Source: Lachnoclostridium sp. UBA1175 (GTDB taxonomy: Bacteria; Bacillota; Clostridia; Lachnospirales; Lachnospiraceae). From it: a stretch of 64,000 bases of DNA. Below, one piece after another: positions 8,062 through 16,359 of this stretch; positions within the stretch are counted from its first letter, which is position 1, and each line of letters starts with the position of its first letter. The position numbers and the translations under genes are program-made. The notes beneath the pieces are model-generated. The model saw nothing but the letters and a program-made list of their open reading frames with translations. It ran no database searches and was not told where the DNA came from. The stretch is taken from positions 1-64,000 of the forward strand of contig DBYX01000005.1 of NCBI GenBank assembly GCA_002311665.1. Direction: 5' to 3'.

Positions 8062-9174
8062 ATGAATCATTGCGGAACAAAAGAGATCACCACGGAGCGG
8101 CTGCTTCTGCGGCGGTTTACCGTCGCGGACGCGGAGCAGATGTATCGGAACCTGAATTCCGACCCGGAGGTCAATCATTTTCTGACGTGGGAGCTGCACA
8201 AGTCCGTCGCAGAGACGGAGGAACTGCTTAGGGCGTTCGAGGAGCGCTACGAGAACCCCGCCAGATACTGCTGGGCCATCGTTCTTCGGGAGACGGACGA
8301 GCTGATCGGCACGGTCGCGGCGCCGGTGGTGAAGGAGCGGACGGAGACCGTGGAGGTGACGTACGCGCTCGGGCGCGCATGGTGGGGCAAGGGCATCACC
8401 GCGGAGGCGCTTCGGGCGGTTATAGGGTACCTGTTCCGCGAGGTCGGCGTCAACCGCATCGAGGCGGCGCACGACATCAACAACCCGAACTCCGGAAAGG
8501 TGATGGAGAAGGCGGGGATGCGCAAAGAGGGCGTGCTGCGCAAGGCAAGCCGCAACAATCAGGGACTGATCGACATCGCGATCTACGCGATCCTGCGCGA
8601 CGAGTGGGAAGCGCGGGAGAAAGGGATTTGCGGCCATGCAAAAGTGTACTTCGTGCGGCACGGCGAGACCGTGTGGAACGCTGCCAACAAGATTTGCGGC
8701 GCGACGGACAGCCCGCTGACCGCCAGGGGCCTCGAGCAGGCCGGCGAGGTCGCGGAGAAGGTACGCGCGATGGGGATCAAGGCGGACGGCATCCTGTATT
8801 CGCCGCTGTCGCGGGCGCGCGACACGGCTATGCGCATCGCCGAGGTGACCGGCATCCCGGCCCGCGAGGAGCCGCGGCTCTTCGAGCAGAATTTCGGCAA
8901 ATACGAATCCACGCCGCGCGACGGCGCGGAGTTCCGCGAGTCCAAGAAGCAGTTCGCGAGCCGCTACGAGGGCGGCGAGTCGATGCTCCACCTCGCGCAG
9001 CGCGTGTACAACTTGCTGGACGAGCTGAAGACGCAGCCCGACAAGACTTATATCCTGGTCGCGCACAACGGGATCGCGCGCGTCGTGCAGTCCTACTTCT
9101 ATGAGATGACCAACGACGAGTATGCAGCCTTCGGCATCCGCAACTGCGAAGTGCGCGAGTACGAGTTTAAATGA
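8062..9174 (+). CDS. GNAT acetyltransferase / histidine phosphatase fusion
   Basis: A 370-residue protein with two domains. Residues 1-178 are a RimJ/RimL-type N-acetyltransferase (TERLLLRRFTVADAEQMY; acetyl-CoA loop near ALGRAWWGKGITAEAL; NNPNSGKVMEKAGM). Residues 185-370 are a phosphoglycerate-mutase-like histidine phosphatase (KVYFVRHGETVWN with catalytic RHG, and later LVAHNGIARVV). The start is ATG behind GGAAGGG; an in-frame ATG at 7972 has no such site. At the join, an out-of-frame ATG (8636) follows a good AGAAAGGGA site. One extra A in the following A-run would give MQKVYFVRHGET, so the fusion may derive from a one-base deletion joining two genes. Confidence 0.85.
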   Translation: MNHCGTKEITTERLLLRRFTVADAEQMYRNLNSDPEVNHFLTWELHKSVAETEELLRAFEERYENPARYCWAIVLRETDELIGTVAAPVVKERTETVEVTYALGRAWWGKGITAEALRAVIGYLFREVGVNRIEAAHDINNPNSGKVMEKAGMRKEGVLRKASRNNQGLIDIAIYAILRDEWEAREKGICGHAKVYFVRHGETVWNAANKICGATDSPLTARGLEQAGEVAEKVRAMGIKADGILYSPLSRARDTAMRIAEVTGIPAREEPRLFEQNFGKYESTPRDGAEFRESKKQFASRYEGGESMLHLAQRVYNLLDELKTQPDKTYILVAHNGIARVVQSYFYEMTNDEYAAFGIRNCEVREYEFK

Positions 9175-9234
9175 GACATCCCCCGGCGGGGATCTGCCAA
9201 TTCAGGTTTTACATCGGAAAGGAAACAGATTCAT

Positions 9235-9993
9235 ATGTCACACGTGGAAAACGGCGAGTGGGTCATGTACGGACTTCCCTGGAATGATCCGGGACGGATC
9301 CGCTCATGGCAGGAACTGGAGGAATGGATCGACAAGGTCGGTTTTGTCCCGCTGTTCCGCAATGAGGTGAAAGGATTTTCCGTGGAGGAGCACACCTCGA
9401 CGAGGTACTGGTGGACGGGAAGCCGGAAGGAGGACCCGTGGGAGTGGCGCGAGATCATCGCGGCGAACCGGAAGGTCGCCTACGGCAAATTCTTCGACGG
9501 CAAGGCAGGGTTCCTCAGCCTCGCGTGGCTGCCTTATTTTGCGAATTATCGAAGAAACGGATACGATTTTGACGCGCGGTGGCAGGACGGGCTGGCGAGC
9601 CGGCGCGAGAAGCGGATCATGGACTTCTATCTCGGCGAGGACGAGAACGGCGACGCAGTGTTCCGCGACGAGCGGATCCTGGCGACGGAGCTGAAGAAGA
9701 AAGCCGGGTTCGGCAAGGGCGGGGAGAAGAATTTTCCGGGGATTCTGACCGGGCTGCAGATGCAGACGTACCTGGTGATCTCGGATTTCCGGCGGCGCGA
9801 GAACAAGCGCGGCGAGGAGTACGGCATGGCGGTTTCCATCCCGCTTCCGCCGGAGACGCTCTGGGGCTACGAGACTGTGACTGCGGCGTATTCGGAGGAC
9901 CCGCAGGTGTCGAGAGAGAGGATCGCGGAGCATATTCGGGCAATGTATCCGAACGCCTCGGAGAAGGACATCGACCGTCTGGTCGGAAAATGA
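9235..9993 (+). CDS. AlkZ-related conserved protein
   Basis: A 252-residue soluble protein, rich in Trp and Arg, with no signal peptide. The N-terminal pattern (YGLPWNDPGRIRSWQEL, then VGFVPLFRNEVKGFSVEE and RYWWTG, PWEWREIIA) and the GKGGEKNFPGILTGLQMQTY block match the AlkZ-related family of clostridial proteins, distant relatives of winged-helix DNA glycosylases. I place it from memory of the family pattern, not from a search. The stop codon overlaps a GGAAAATG motif. A promoter for the next regulator gene begins about 20 bases downstream. Confidence 0.6.
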   Translation: MSHVENGEWVMYGLPWNDPGRIRSWQELEEWIDKVGFVPLFRNEVKGFSVEEHTSTRYWWTGSRKEDPWEWREIIAANRKVAYGKFFDGKAGFLSLAWLPYFANYRRNGYDFDARWQDGLASRREKRIMDFYLGEDENGDAVFRDERILATELKKKAGFGKGGEKNFPGILTGLQMQTYLVISDFRRRENKRGEEYGMAVSIPLPPETLWGYETVTAAYSEDPQVSRERIAEHIRAMYPNASEKDIDRLVGK

Positions 9994-10013
9994 TCCCGAA
10001 CACCTGCAAAGGC

Positions 10014-10042
10014 TTGTAAAAAAAGCAGTTTTATGCGATAAT
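10014..10042 (+). promoter_or_regulatory. Promoter of the first two-component operon
   Basis: TTGTAA (10014-10019), 17 bases, GATAAT (10037-10042), about 45 bases ahead of the regulator start codon. Confidence 0.55.
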
Positions 10043-10088
10043 ATAAGGACAATCCGGGAGAAAGCAGAGAAAGGGGCCGGCATAAAGC

Positions 10089-10754
10089 ATGATCTATCTT
10101 GTGGAAGACGATGCGAACATTCGTGAGCTTGTGATCTACACGCTGCGGCAGTCGGGGCTCGAGGCCGAGGGGTTCGAGAGACCGTCTGAGTTTGCGCGCG
10201 CGTGCAGGGAGTGTTTGCCGCGCCTTGTTCTGCTGGACATCATGCTTCCGGAGGAGGACGGGCTTTCGATCCTGCGGCGGCTGCGGGCGAACCCCGCGAC
10301 GAAGAAACTGCCGGTGATGATGCTGACGGCGAAGGGCAGCGAGTACGACAAGGTGCTCGGGCTCGACCAGGGGGCGGACGATTATTTGCCGAAGCCGTTC
10401 GGGATGATGGAGCTGCTGGCGCGTGTGAAGGCGCTACTGCGGCGCGTGGAGGACACGACGGCCGAGGCGGAGTACGTGCTCGGCGAGCTGTATGTCTGCC
10501 CGACGAAGCACACGGTGACCGTGAACGGAGAGCCGGTGACACTCACGAAGAAGGAGTTTGACATTTTACAGATGTTCCTGGAAAACCGAGGTATCGTGCT
10601 TTCCAGAGACCGTCTGTTGAACACGATCTGGGGGTACGATTTCGACGGCGAGAACCGCACGGTCGACGTGCACATCCGGACACTGCGCAGCAAGCTCGGT
10701 GCGGCGGGATCGCACATCGAGACCGTCCGCGGCGTCGGATACCGGATCGTATAA
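10089..10754 (+). CDS. OmpR/PhoB-family response regulator
   Basis: A 221-residue regulator. The receiver domain (1-117) has acidic residues EDD at 6-8, the phosphorylation Asp in LVLLDIMLP (about residue 48), Thr in MLTAKGS and Lys in PKPF. The winged-helix domain (128-221) has TKKEFDILQMFLENRG and RTVDVHIRTLRSKLG for DNA recognition and ends GVGYRIV. It begins an operon continuing with a LURP-one-like gene (12-base gap) and a PhoR-type kinase, its likely partner. The order regulator-kinase with PAS-less kinase resembles PhoP/PhoR; a PHO-box-like site at 26235 would be a candidate target, but this is inference. Confidence 0.9.
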   Translation: MIYLVEDDANIRELVIYTLRQSGLEAEGFERPSEFARACRECLPRLVLLDIMLPEEDGLSILRRLRANPATKKLPVMMLTAKGSEYDKVLGLDQGADDYLPKPFGMMELLARVKALLRRVEDTTAEAEYVLGELYVCPTKHTVTVNGEPVTLTKKEFDILQMFLENRGIVLSRDRLLNTIWGYDFDGENRTVDVHIRTLRSKLGAAGSHIETVRGVGYRIV

Positions 10755-10766
10755 GAGGGGGATGAA

Positions 10767-11297
10767 ATGGGGCTTTTCGGTACGTACAGATACCATGAAC
10801 CGTGGGAGCCGGTTGACGAGGAAGTGGCAGCGCAGTGCGGACAGCCGGCGTATTCCCTGTTCATGGTGAAAAAAGAAATACGCGACGCTAAGGATCAGGC
10901 CCTGTACTATGAGGACGCGAAGGTTCTCTCGGTTCGCTACAAGACGGATATCTATGACGCAAAGGATCAGCTTGTCGCGCATTATGAGAGAGTGCCGCTG
11001 TCGTGGCATTACCGGTATTACATACAGATGGATGGCGGTACGGCGCTTGAGCTGTACAAGGACGGCAACGAGTTGACCATAGAGCCGGGCAGCTGGATCG
11101 TTCGCATGGATGGGTTCGCCGTCAATTGCACGCTGGTTGATGCGGAGGGCCGGGTGCTCGCATTTATCGGACAAAAGAAATGGAGTATGAGTGATCGGTA
11201 CTGTATCGATGTTTATGAGCCGGAGGCGGAGCGATTTATTGTTGCGATCGCGGCGGTGATCCGATCGATCAACTATCAGGCTGACCTGGTTTACTGA
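10767..11297 (+). CDS. LURP-one-related (LOR/YxjI-like) protein
   Basis: A 176-residue protein of the Tubby/LOR fold type: repeated short strands with conserved turns, for example FMVKKEIRDAKDQALYYED and VLSVRYKTDIYDAKDQLVAHYERV, then MDGGTALELYKDGNELTIEPGSWIVRMDG. The DAKDQ motif occurs twice, marking an internal strand duplication. It has no signal peptide or membrane helix. Family members are thought to bind membranes or phosphoinositide-like ligands, but no bacterial function is established. It lies between the response regulator and the sensor kinase of one operon, which suggests an accessory role in that signalling pathway. The start is ATG after GAGGGGGATGA. Confidence 0.7.
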   Translation: MGLFGTYRYHEPWEPVDEEVAAQCGQPAYSLFMVKKEIRDAKDQALYYEDAKVLSVRYKTDIYDAKDQLVAHYERVPLSWHYRYYIQMDGGTALELYKDGNELTIEPGSWIVRMDGFAVNCTLVDAEGRVLAFIGQKKWSMSDRYCIDVYEPEAERFIVAIAAVIRSINYQADLVY

Positions 11298-11345
11298 GCG
11301 TGTTTGGCACAGGAGAAGCAGGATTGAGAAGGCAGGGGAAAGCGT

Positions 11346-12761
11346 ATGAAGGTTAAGGTTTTGCAAAATGTGTTTATCGTGGCGGTGGCGGTGTTCATCA
11401 TCACCACGCTTGTCACGCTGTTCATCGAATACCGCTATGTCAGCTCGGAGCAGGAGAAGGAGTTCCGCGAGCAGGCGGAGTATCTGAGCAGCCTGATCGA
11501 GAAGTCCGGTACGGACGTCCTGAAGGGCGCGGAATCCACGAAGGATATCCGCCTCCGCGTGACGGTGATCAAGCCCGACGGAAGCGTCGATTACGACAGC
11601 CAGGAGGATGCGTCCTCCCTGGAAAATCACGCCGAGCGCGAGGAGGTGAAGGAAGCCTTCGCCAACGGTAACGGCGAGAGCAAGCGTTACTCCGACACGC
11701 TGAAGCGGACGACATTTAACTATGCCGTGAAGCTGACCGACGGCCGCGTGCTCCGCGTCTCGCAGGAGTGTTTTACGCCCGGGCAGCTGGCGGTCCGCCT
11801 GATCTACCCGATGACGATCATGCTTGTTCTGGTGCTCATCTTCTCCGCGGTGATCGCAGCGCGGATCGGACGCAAGGTTACGGAGCCAATCAACGCGATC
11901 GATCCTTCCAACCCGGAAGTGCGCGATGCATACCCCGAGCTGCAGCCTCTGGTGAAGCGCATCCAGGCGCAGAACCGTCAGCTCTTCGAGCAGATGAACG
12001 AGCTGAAGGAGGAGCACAAGAAGCAGGATACGATGCGGCGTGAGTTCACGGCCAACGTGTCGCATGAGCTGAAGACACCGCTCACCTCCATCTCCGGCTA
12101 CGCGGAGATCCTCGGCGCGGGCATGGTGGACGAGAAGGATGTCACCCGTTTTGCAAACAAGATCCACGACGAGGCGCAGCGCCTGATCACGCTTGTCGGC
12201 GATATCATCAAGCTTTCCCAGCTCGACGACAAGGATGAAACCGTCCTTTCGAACGAGCCGGTCGACCTGTACAAGGTTTCGCAGGAAATGATGTCCGTTC
12301 TGTCCGACGCGGCAGCGGCCAAGCATGTGAGCGTGTTCCTCTCGGGCACCCACGAGGTGGTGACGGGCTCGCCGCAGATCATCGGCGAGATGGTCTACAA
12401 CCTTGTTGACAATGCGATCAAATACAACAACGAGAACGGCCGCGTGCAGATCACCGTGGAGGAGGATGGCACCGACGCAATCCTGATCGTGCACGACAAC
12501 GGCATCGGCATACCGCGCGCGGAGCTGCCGCGCGTGTTCGAGCGGTTCTACCGCGTGGACAAGAGCCATTCGAAGGAGATCGGCGGCACGGGCCTCGGAC
12601 TCTCCATCGTAAAGCACGGCGCCGCATTCCACGGCGCGACCGTGCAGCTTGACAGCGAGCTCGGAATGGGCACGAAGATCACGATCCGCTTCCCGAAGAA
12701 AGCGGACGCAGAGGAAGCGATGCCCGACGAAAAACCTGCAGAGGAAGTTGCGGAGAAATAA
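11346..12761 (+). CDS. PhoR-type sensor histidine kinase
   Basis: A 471-residue membrane kinase. Membrane helix 1 at about residues 10-30, an extracellular sensor domain to about 145 (CACHE/PhoR-like, with VTVIKPDGSVDYDSQEDASSLENH), helix 2 at about 154-175, then a short HAMP-like linker, a long coiled coil and the kinase core. The phosphoacceptor is in FTANVSHELKTPLTSISGY. ATP-binding boxes are NLVDNAIKYNN, DNGIGIP and GTGLGLSIVKH. The C-terminus is acidic. It is probably paired with the regulator at 10089 and followed 18 bases later by a second regulator gene, so the two systems may be co-transcribed. Confidence 0.92.
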   Translation: MKVKVLQNVFIVAVAVFIITTLVTLFIEYRYVSSEQEKEFREQAEYLSSLIEKSGTDVLKGAESTKDIRLRVTVIKPDGSVDYDSQEDASSLENHAEREEVKEAFANGNGESKRYSDTLKRTTFNYAVKLTDGRVLRVSQECFTPGQLAVRLIYPMTIMLVLVLIFSAVIAARIGRKVTEPINAIDPSNPEVRDAYPELQPLVKRIQAQNRQLFEQMNELKEEHKKQDTMRREFTANVSHELKTPLTSISGYAEILGAGMVDEKDVTRFANKIHDEAQRLITLVGDIIKLSQLDDKDETVLSNEPVDLYKVSQEMMSVLSDAAAAKHVSVFLSGTHEVVTGSPQIIGEMVYNLVDNAIKYNNENGRVQITVEEDGTDAILIVHDNGIGIPRAELPRVFERFYRVDKSHSKEIGGTGLGLSIVKHGAAFHGATVQLDSELGMGTKITIRFPKKADAEEAMPDEKPAEEVAEK

Positions 12762-12779
12762 TCCCGCAGCAAGGAAACC

Positions 12780-13442
12780 ATGGCAACCATTTTTATCATC
12801 GACGATGATGCAGCGATCAACGAAATGCTCCGTACGGCTCTGACCAAGCGGGGCTTTTCCGTTGTACAGGCATTTTCCGGGACGGAGGCGCTTCTGGCGC
12901 TGTCCAAGGCGCAGCCCGACCTGGTGCTCCTCGACCTGGGGCTTCCGGGCCTGAGCGGCGAGGACGTCCTGCCGAAGCTCGGAACCGTGCCGGTGATCGT
13001 CCTGAGCGCACGCGCGTCCGCGGAGGACAAGGTGTCGCTCCTTCTCGGCGGCGCGGTGGATTATGTGACGAAGCCGTTCGACCTGCACGAGCTTCTGGCG
13101 CGCATCACGGTGCAGCTGCGCGGGCGGGGCAGCACTGCCGACACGGAGATCTACAGCTTCGGTGACATCGCACTGCATGTCGACACGCGCACGATTGTTG
13201 CGAACGGCGCAAGCGCACAGCTGACGAGAACCGAGGCTGCTATTTTACGACTTCTTATGCAGCGCCCCGGCCAGGTGGTCGCGAAGCTCACGATCCTCGA
13301 CTGCATCAGCCACGACACGCCGGACTGCACGGAGGACTCGCTCAAGATCCACATTCACAATCTTCGTCGGAAAATGCAGTCCGTCTCCGCGGAGGAGGTC
13401 ATCGAGGCCGTGTGGGGGATCGGCTACGTTTTGAAAAAATAA
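12780..13442 (+). CDS. OmpR-family response regulator (transport cassette)
   Basis: A 220-residue regulator. The receiver domain (1-116) has DDD at residues 8-10, phosphorylation Asp in LVLLDLGLP, Ser in VLSARAS and Lys in TKPFD. The winged-helix domain (125-220) has LTRTEAAILRLLMQRPGQVV and DSLKIHIHNLRRKM, ending WGIGYVLKK. Three TTAACC hexamers follow directly after the stop codon, ahead of an ABC transporter operon ending in a kinase. This is the layout of peptide-antibiotic sensing and resistance cassettes, so the regulator probably acts on that operon. Confidence 0.9.
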   Translation: MATIFIIDDDAAINEMLRTALTKRGFSVVQAFSGTEALLALSKAQPDLVLLDLGLPGLSGEDVLPKLGTVPVIVLSARASAEDKVSLLLGGAVDYVTKPFDLHELLARITVQLRGRGSTADTEIYSFGDIALHVDTRTIVANGASAQLTRTEAAILRLLMQRPGQVVAKLTILDCISHDTPDCTEDSLKIHIHNLRRKMQSVSAEEVIEAVWGIGYVLKK

Positions 13443-13447
13443 AAATC

Positions 13448-13488
13448 TTAACCGGAAGATATCGCTCGCGTTAACCGTTTCCTTAACC
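13448..13488 (+). promoter_or_regulatory. TTAACC direct repeats, candidate response-regulator operator
   Basis: TTAACC at 13448-13453, 13471-13476 and 13483-13488. The last two are 12 bp apart and the first is 23 bp upstream, about one and two helical turns, as for tandem OmpR-type dimers. A weak -10 (TATGCT, 13498-13503) follows with no good -35, as expected for an activated promoter. Confidence 0.5.
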
Positions 13489-13556
13489 ATTTTGCGATAT
13501 GCTCCTCTCAGAGCAAAGGCCGGAAGGCGTTGCGAAAACCAAAAGGAGGACTGGGA

Positions 13557-14471
13557 ATGGACTATGTACTGACTACCGAAGGCCTGCGAAAGACTTACAG
13601 GAATTTCAATGCCCTTAACGGTCTGTCGATGCACGTGCCGAAGGGGGCAATCTACGGTTTCGTCGGTCGGAACGGCGCGGGCAAGACAACACTGATCCGC
13701 CTCGCGTGCGGGTTGCAGTTCCCCACGGACGGGGAACTTGCACTGTACGGGGCAAGCTATAGGGACGGAGCGATCCACGAGGCGCGCAAGCGCATCGGCG
13801 CGGTTGTGGAGACGCCGTCGATCTTTCCGGCGATGACGGCGGAGGACAATCTCAGGCACCAGTACCGGGTGCTCGGACTGCCGAATTACGACGGTATCAA
13901 GGAGCTGCTCGAGCTGGTCGGCCTGGCGGACACCGGGCGCAAGAAGGCGGAGCAGTTTTCGCTCGGTATGCGGCAGCGGCTCGGCATCGCGATCGCGCTG
14001 TGCGGCCACCCCGATTTTATGATCCTCGACGAGCCGATCAACGGCCTCGACCCGCAGGGAATCGTCGATGTGCGCGAGCTGATCCTCAAGCTCAACCGTG
14101 AGCGAGGGATCACCATCCTGATCTCCAGCCACATCCTGGATGAACTGTCCCGGATCGCCACCCACTACGGGTTCATCGACAGCGGGCGTATCGTGCGGGA
14201 AATGAGTGCGGACGAGCTTCAGGGCGCCTGCCGCAAATGCGTGAGCGTCCGCGTGACGGACGTACAGGCGCTGGTGCGCGAGCTGGAGCGCCGCGGCACG
14301 GACTACTCGGTCACGGGCGCGGACAGCGTGGACATCTACGCGCAGCCGAACATCACGGAACTGGCGCTGGCACTTTGGAAGGACAAGTGCGAGATCCTGA
14401 CCTGCAAGGAGCAGGACGAGAATCTGGAAGGCTTCTTCCTCTCGTTGGTGGGAGGTGAGAGCCATGCGTAA
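13557..14471 (+). CDS. ABC transporter ATP-binding protein (peptide-resistance type)
   Basis: A 304-residue ATPase of the CcmA/bacitracin-lantibiotic immunity type: Walker A GFVGRNGAGKTTLIRLACG, signature FSLGMRQRLGIAIAL, Walker B FMILDEPINGLDPQG, switch His in LISSHILDEL. After the ATPase core (to about residue 215) comes a C-terminal extension typical of this subfamily. The start at 13557 is preceded by AAGGAGG at 8 bases; an in-frame TTG 27 bases upstream is less likely. It is the first gene after the TTAACC operator, and its end overlaps the permease start. It energises export or expulsion of antimicrobial peptides by family analogy. Confidence 0.88.
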   Translation: MDYVLTTEGLRKTYRNFNALNGLSMHVPKGAIYGFVGRNGAGKTTLIRLACGLQFPTDGELALYGASYRDGAIHEARKRIGAVVETPSIFPAMTAEDNLRHQYRVLGLPNYDGIKELLELVGLADTGRKKAEQFSLGMRQRLGIAIALCGHPDFMILDEPINGLDPQGIVDVRELILKLNRERGITILISSHILDELSRIATHYGFIDSGRIVREMSADELQGACRKCVSVRVTDVQALVRELERRGTDYSVTGADSVDIYAQPNITELALALWKDKCEILTCKEQDENLEGFFLSLVGGESHA

Positions 14472-15201
14472 TCTTCTGAGAACCGATTTTTTGAGACTGC
14501 TCAAGAGCAGGTCGTTTTACGTAGCGCTGGTCGGCGCGACGGCGATCGTTTATGCGTGCATATTCTTCGGCTCCTCGGGCTCGCCCGAGGCCAAGGGCGT
14601 CTCAATCTGTAACGTGATCTGTTCCATGTCAGTGCTGATGACCCCGCTTTTCGTCAGCGGCGCTTATATGCTTTTTGTTTCCGCGGAGTTTTCCGGCGGT
14701 GCGATCCGCAACAAGATGATCGTCGGCCATCGGCGGGCAAACGTGTATCTCTCGTGGAACCTGATCGGGCTGGCGTTCGGAATGATCGTCACGACAGCGT
14801 CGATCGGCACCGCCGCAATCTTCATCGCGCTGTTCGGCGATACGAGCGGTCTTATCGCGGACCATGTGATCGCCGCCACGGTGATCGTCATCTGTATGCT
14901 CATCTCAAAACTGTGCATGAGCATCCTGATCTCCGTGATCATCCCCGGTGCAAAGGGAATGCTGTTCAACTATCTGTTCACCTATGCGCTGCTGATGTTC
15001 TTCGTGATCATGTACGATTTCGCGCCGGACAGCAAGATCGTCGATGTGCTTTCGCGCTGCTTCCCCGAGGGGCAGGTCACGAGCCTGAATGTAACCTTTA
15101 TGCCCGACCGGCCGTGGCTGACGGTGCTGTGCGCGCTTGCATTTTCCGCGCTGTGCGCAGTCCTCGGCGTGTATGTGTTTAAGAGAAAAGATCTTTCGTA
15201 A
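14464..15201 (+). CDS. ABC-2 type permease of the peptide-resistance transporter
   Basis: A 245-residue membrane protein with six hydrophobic segments (about residues 18-36, 55-75, 102-124, 137-160, 167-187, 219-240). The N-terminal MRNLLRTDFLRLLKSRSFY is typical of ABC-2 permeases of the LanE/LanG or BcrB kind. GGAGGTGA upstream supports ATG 14464 over the in-frame GTG at 14455. The gene overlaps the ATPase gene by 8 bases. Between it and the kinase gene, 15219-15251 contains an imperfect GC-rich hairpin that could reduce read-through. Confidence 0.85.
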   Translation: MRNLLRTDFLRLLKSRSFYVALVGATAIVYACIFFGSSGSPEAKGVSICNVICSMSVLMTPLFVSGAYMLFVSAEFSGGAIRNKMIVGHRRANVYLSWNLIGLAFGMIVTTASIGTAAIFIALFGDTSGLIADHVIAATVIVICMLISKLCMSILISVIIPGAKGMLFNYLFTYALLMFFVIMYDFAPDSKIVDVLSRCFPEGQVTSLNVTFMPDRPWLTVLCALAFSALCAVLGVYVFKRKDLS

Positions 15202-15267
15202 GAATAGCGGAATCGAACACGGGGAGGCGCTGCGTCGTGCGGCGTCTCCCTCTTCGGAGGTTTATGT

Positions 15268-16149
15268 ATGTGGGTTGCCGTGTCGATCGTCCTCGCCGTC
15301 CTGTGTGCGGCGCTGGCGCTGAAAATTCTATTGATGAAGCGGGCGACGCGGCAGATCGCGGAGGAGTTCACTGCGCGCATGCACGATGAGTCCGACGCTT
15401 CAATCGGTTCGCCGGACCGCGATGCGGACCTGCGCCGGCTCGTGGACGTGCTCAACCGGGAACTTCACGCGATGCGCGCCACGGAGCGGGCCTGCGGCAA
15501 GAGCGTGACGGACCTAAACCGCGCGGTGGCCAACCTCTCGCACGACCTTCGCACGCCGCTCACGGCGATCGGCGGGTATCTGACGCTCCTTTCGGAGACC
15601 GACGATCCGGCCGAGCGCGAGCAGTATCTGAAGGTGCTCGGCGAGCGCACCGAGGTTATGCGGCGGCTCGCGGAGGAGCTTCTGCAGTACTCGGTCATCG
15701 TCTCGAAGGACCGCGAGGAGGAGACGGAGGAACTCTCGCTCAACACGGTGCTTGCGGAGAGTCTCGCGGGCGCATATCCGATGCTTTCGGAGCGCGGGAT
15801 CACGCCGGAGATCTCCCTTCCCGCGGAGCACGTGATGCGGCGCGCCAACCGTACGGAGATCTCGCGGATGTTCGCAAACCTCATCACGAACGCCGTTCGC
15901 TACAGCGACGGTGATCTGTCGGTCGCGCTTGCGGCCAACGGCGACGTGACGTTCGAAAATGCGGCCTCCGGCCTCGACCCCGTTCTGGCCGGCCAGCTGT
16001 TCGATCGCTTCTTCACTGTCGAGACAGGCACGCGCGGCGTGGGCCTCGGGCTCTCCATCGTGCGCACCCTCGCGGAGCGCATGGGCGGCAGTGCCGAGGC
16101 GAAGTATGTGGACGGGCGGCTCGCGGTGACGGTGCATCTGCCGGAGTGA
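15268..16149 (+). CDS. Short sensor histidine kinase of the transport cassette
   Basis: A 293-residue kinase with only one N-terminal membrane helix (residues 2-22) and no extracellular domain. The phosphoacceptor is in AVANLSHDLRTPLTAIGGY, and ATP-binding boxes are NLITNAVRYS and GVGLGLSIVRTLAERMGG. The first glycine box is reduced (NAASGLD rather than DxGxG). Such intramembrane-sensing kinases rely on an ABC transporter as the actual sensor, which fits the adjacent ABC genes. The partner is probably the regulator at 12780. Confidence 0.88.
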   Translation: MWVAVSIVLAVLCAALALKILLMKRATRQIAEEFTARMHDESDASIGSPDRDADLRRLVDVLNRELHAMRATERACGKSVTDLNRAVANLSHDLRTPLTAIGGYLTLLSETDDPAEREQYLKVLGERTEVMRRLAEELLQYSVIVSKDREEETEELSLNTVLAESLAGAYPMLSERGITPEISLPAEHVMRRANRTEISRMFANLITNAVRYSDGDLSVALAANGDVTFENAASGLDPVLAGQLFDRFFTVETGTRGVGLGLSIVRTLAERMGGSAEAKYVDGRLAVTVHLPE

Positions 16150-16158
16150 GGAGCCGAG

Positions 16159-16193
16159 ATTTTCCGAAATAATGCTTGCATAATTCGGAAAAT
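16159..16193. promoter_or_regulatory. Inverted repeat over the thi operon promoter
   Basis: ATTTTCCGAA and TTCGGAAAAT form a perfect 10-bp inverted repeat with a 15-base spacer. It can act as a terminator for the kinase gene or an operator; the right arm lies in the promoter spacer and contains the window-wide GGAAAATG octamer. Confidence 0.5.
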
Positions 16194-16204
16194 GAGAGTA
16201 TAAA
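16176..16204 (+). promoter_or_regulatory. Promoter of the thiamine salvage operon
   Basis: TTGCAT (16176-16181), 17 bases, TATAAA (16199-16204). Transcription would start about 10 bases before the TPP aptamer. Confidence 0.7.
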
Positions 16205-16221
16205 GGGTATGCAAAACAGTG

Positions 16222-16308
16222 ACAGGGGAGTCTGTGCGGACAGGCTGAGAGGAAGTTAGTGTACTTCGACCCTTCAACCTGATGCGGATCATGCCGCCGT
16301 AGGTAGTC
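16222..16308 (+). ncRNA. TPP riboswitch (THI element)
   Basis: The conserved thiamine-pyrophosphate aptamer elements are present in order: the pyrimidine-binding CTGAGAGG (16244-16251), ACCCTTCAACCTGAT (16269-16283) and ATGCCGCCGTAGGTAG, where the pyrophosphate-binding region ends. Ligand binding should favour the terminator that follows and shut off thiamine salvage genes. Confidence 0.93.
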
Positions 16309-16324
16309 GTTATACGAAGTGTAC

Positions 16325-16359
16325 CGGGAGGCATCAACAGGTGTCTCCCGTTTTGTTTT
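16325..16359 (+). terminator. Riboswitch-controlled terminator
   Basis: CGGGAG (16325-16330) pairs with CTCCCG (16345-16350), followed by TTTTGTTTT. It lies 17 bases after the TPP aptamer and is the expression platform. Confidence 0.85.
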
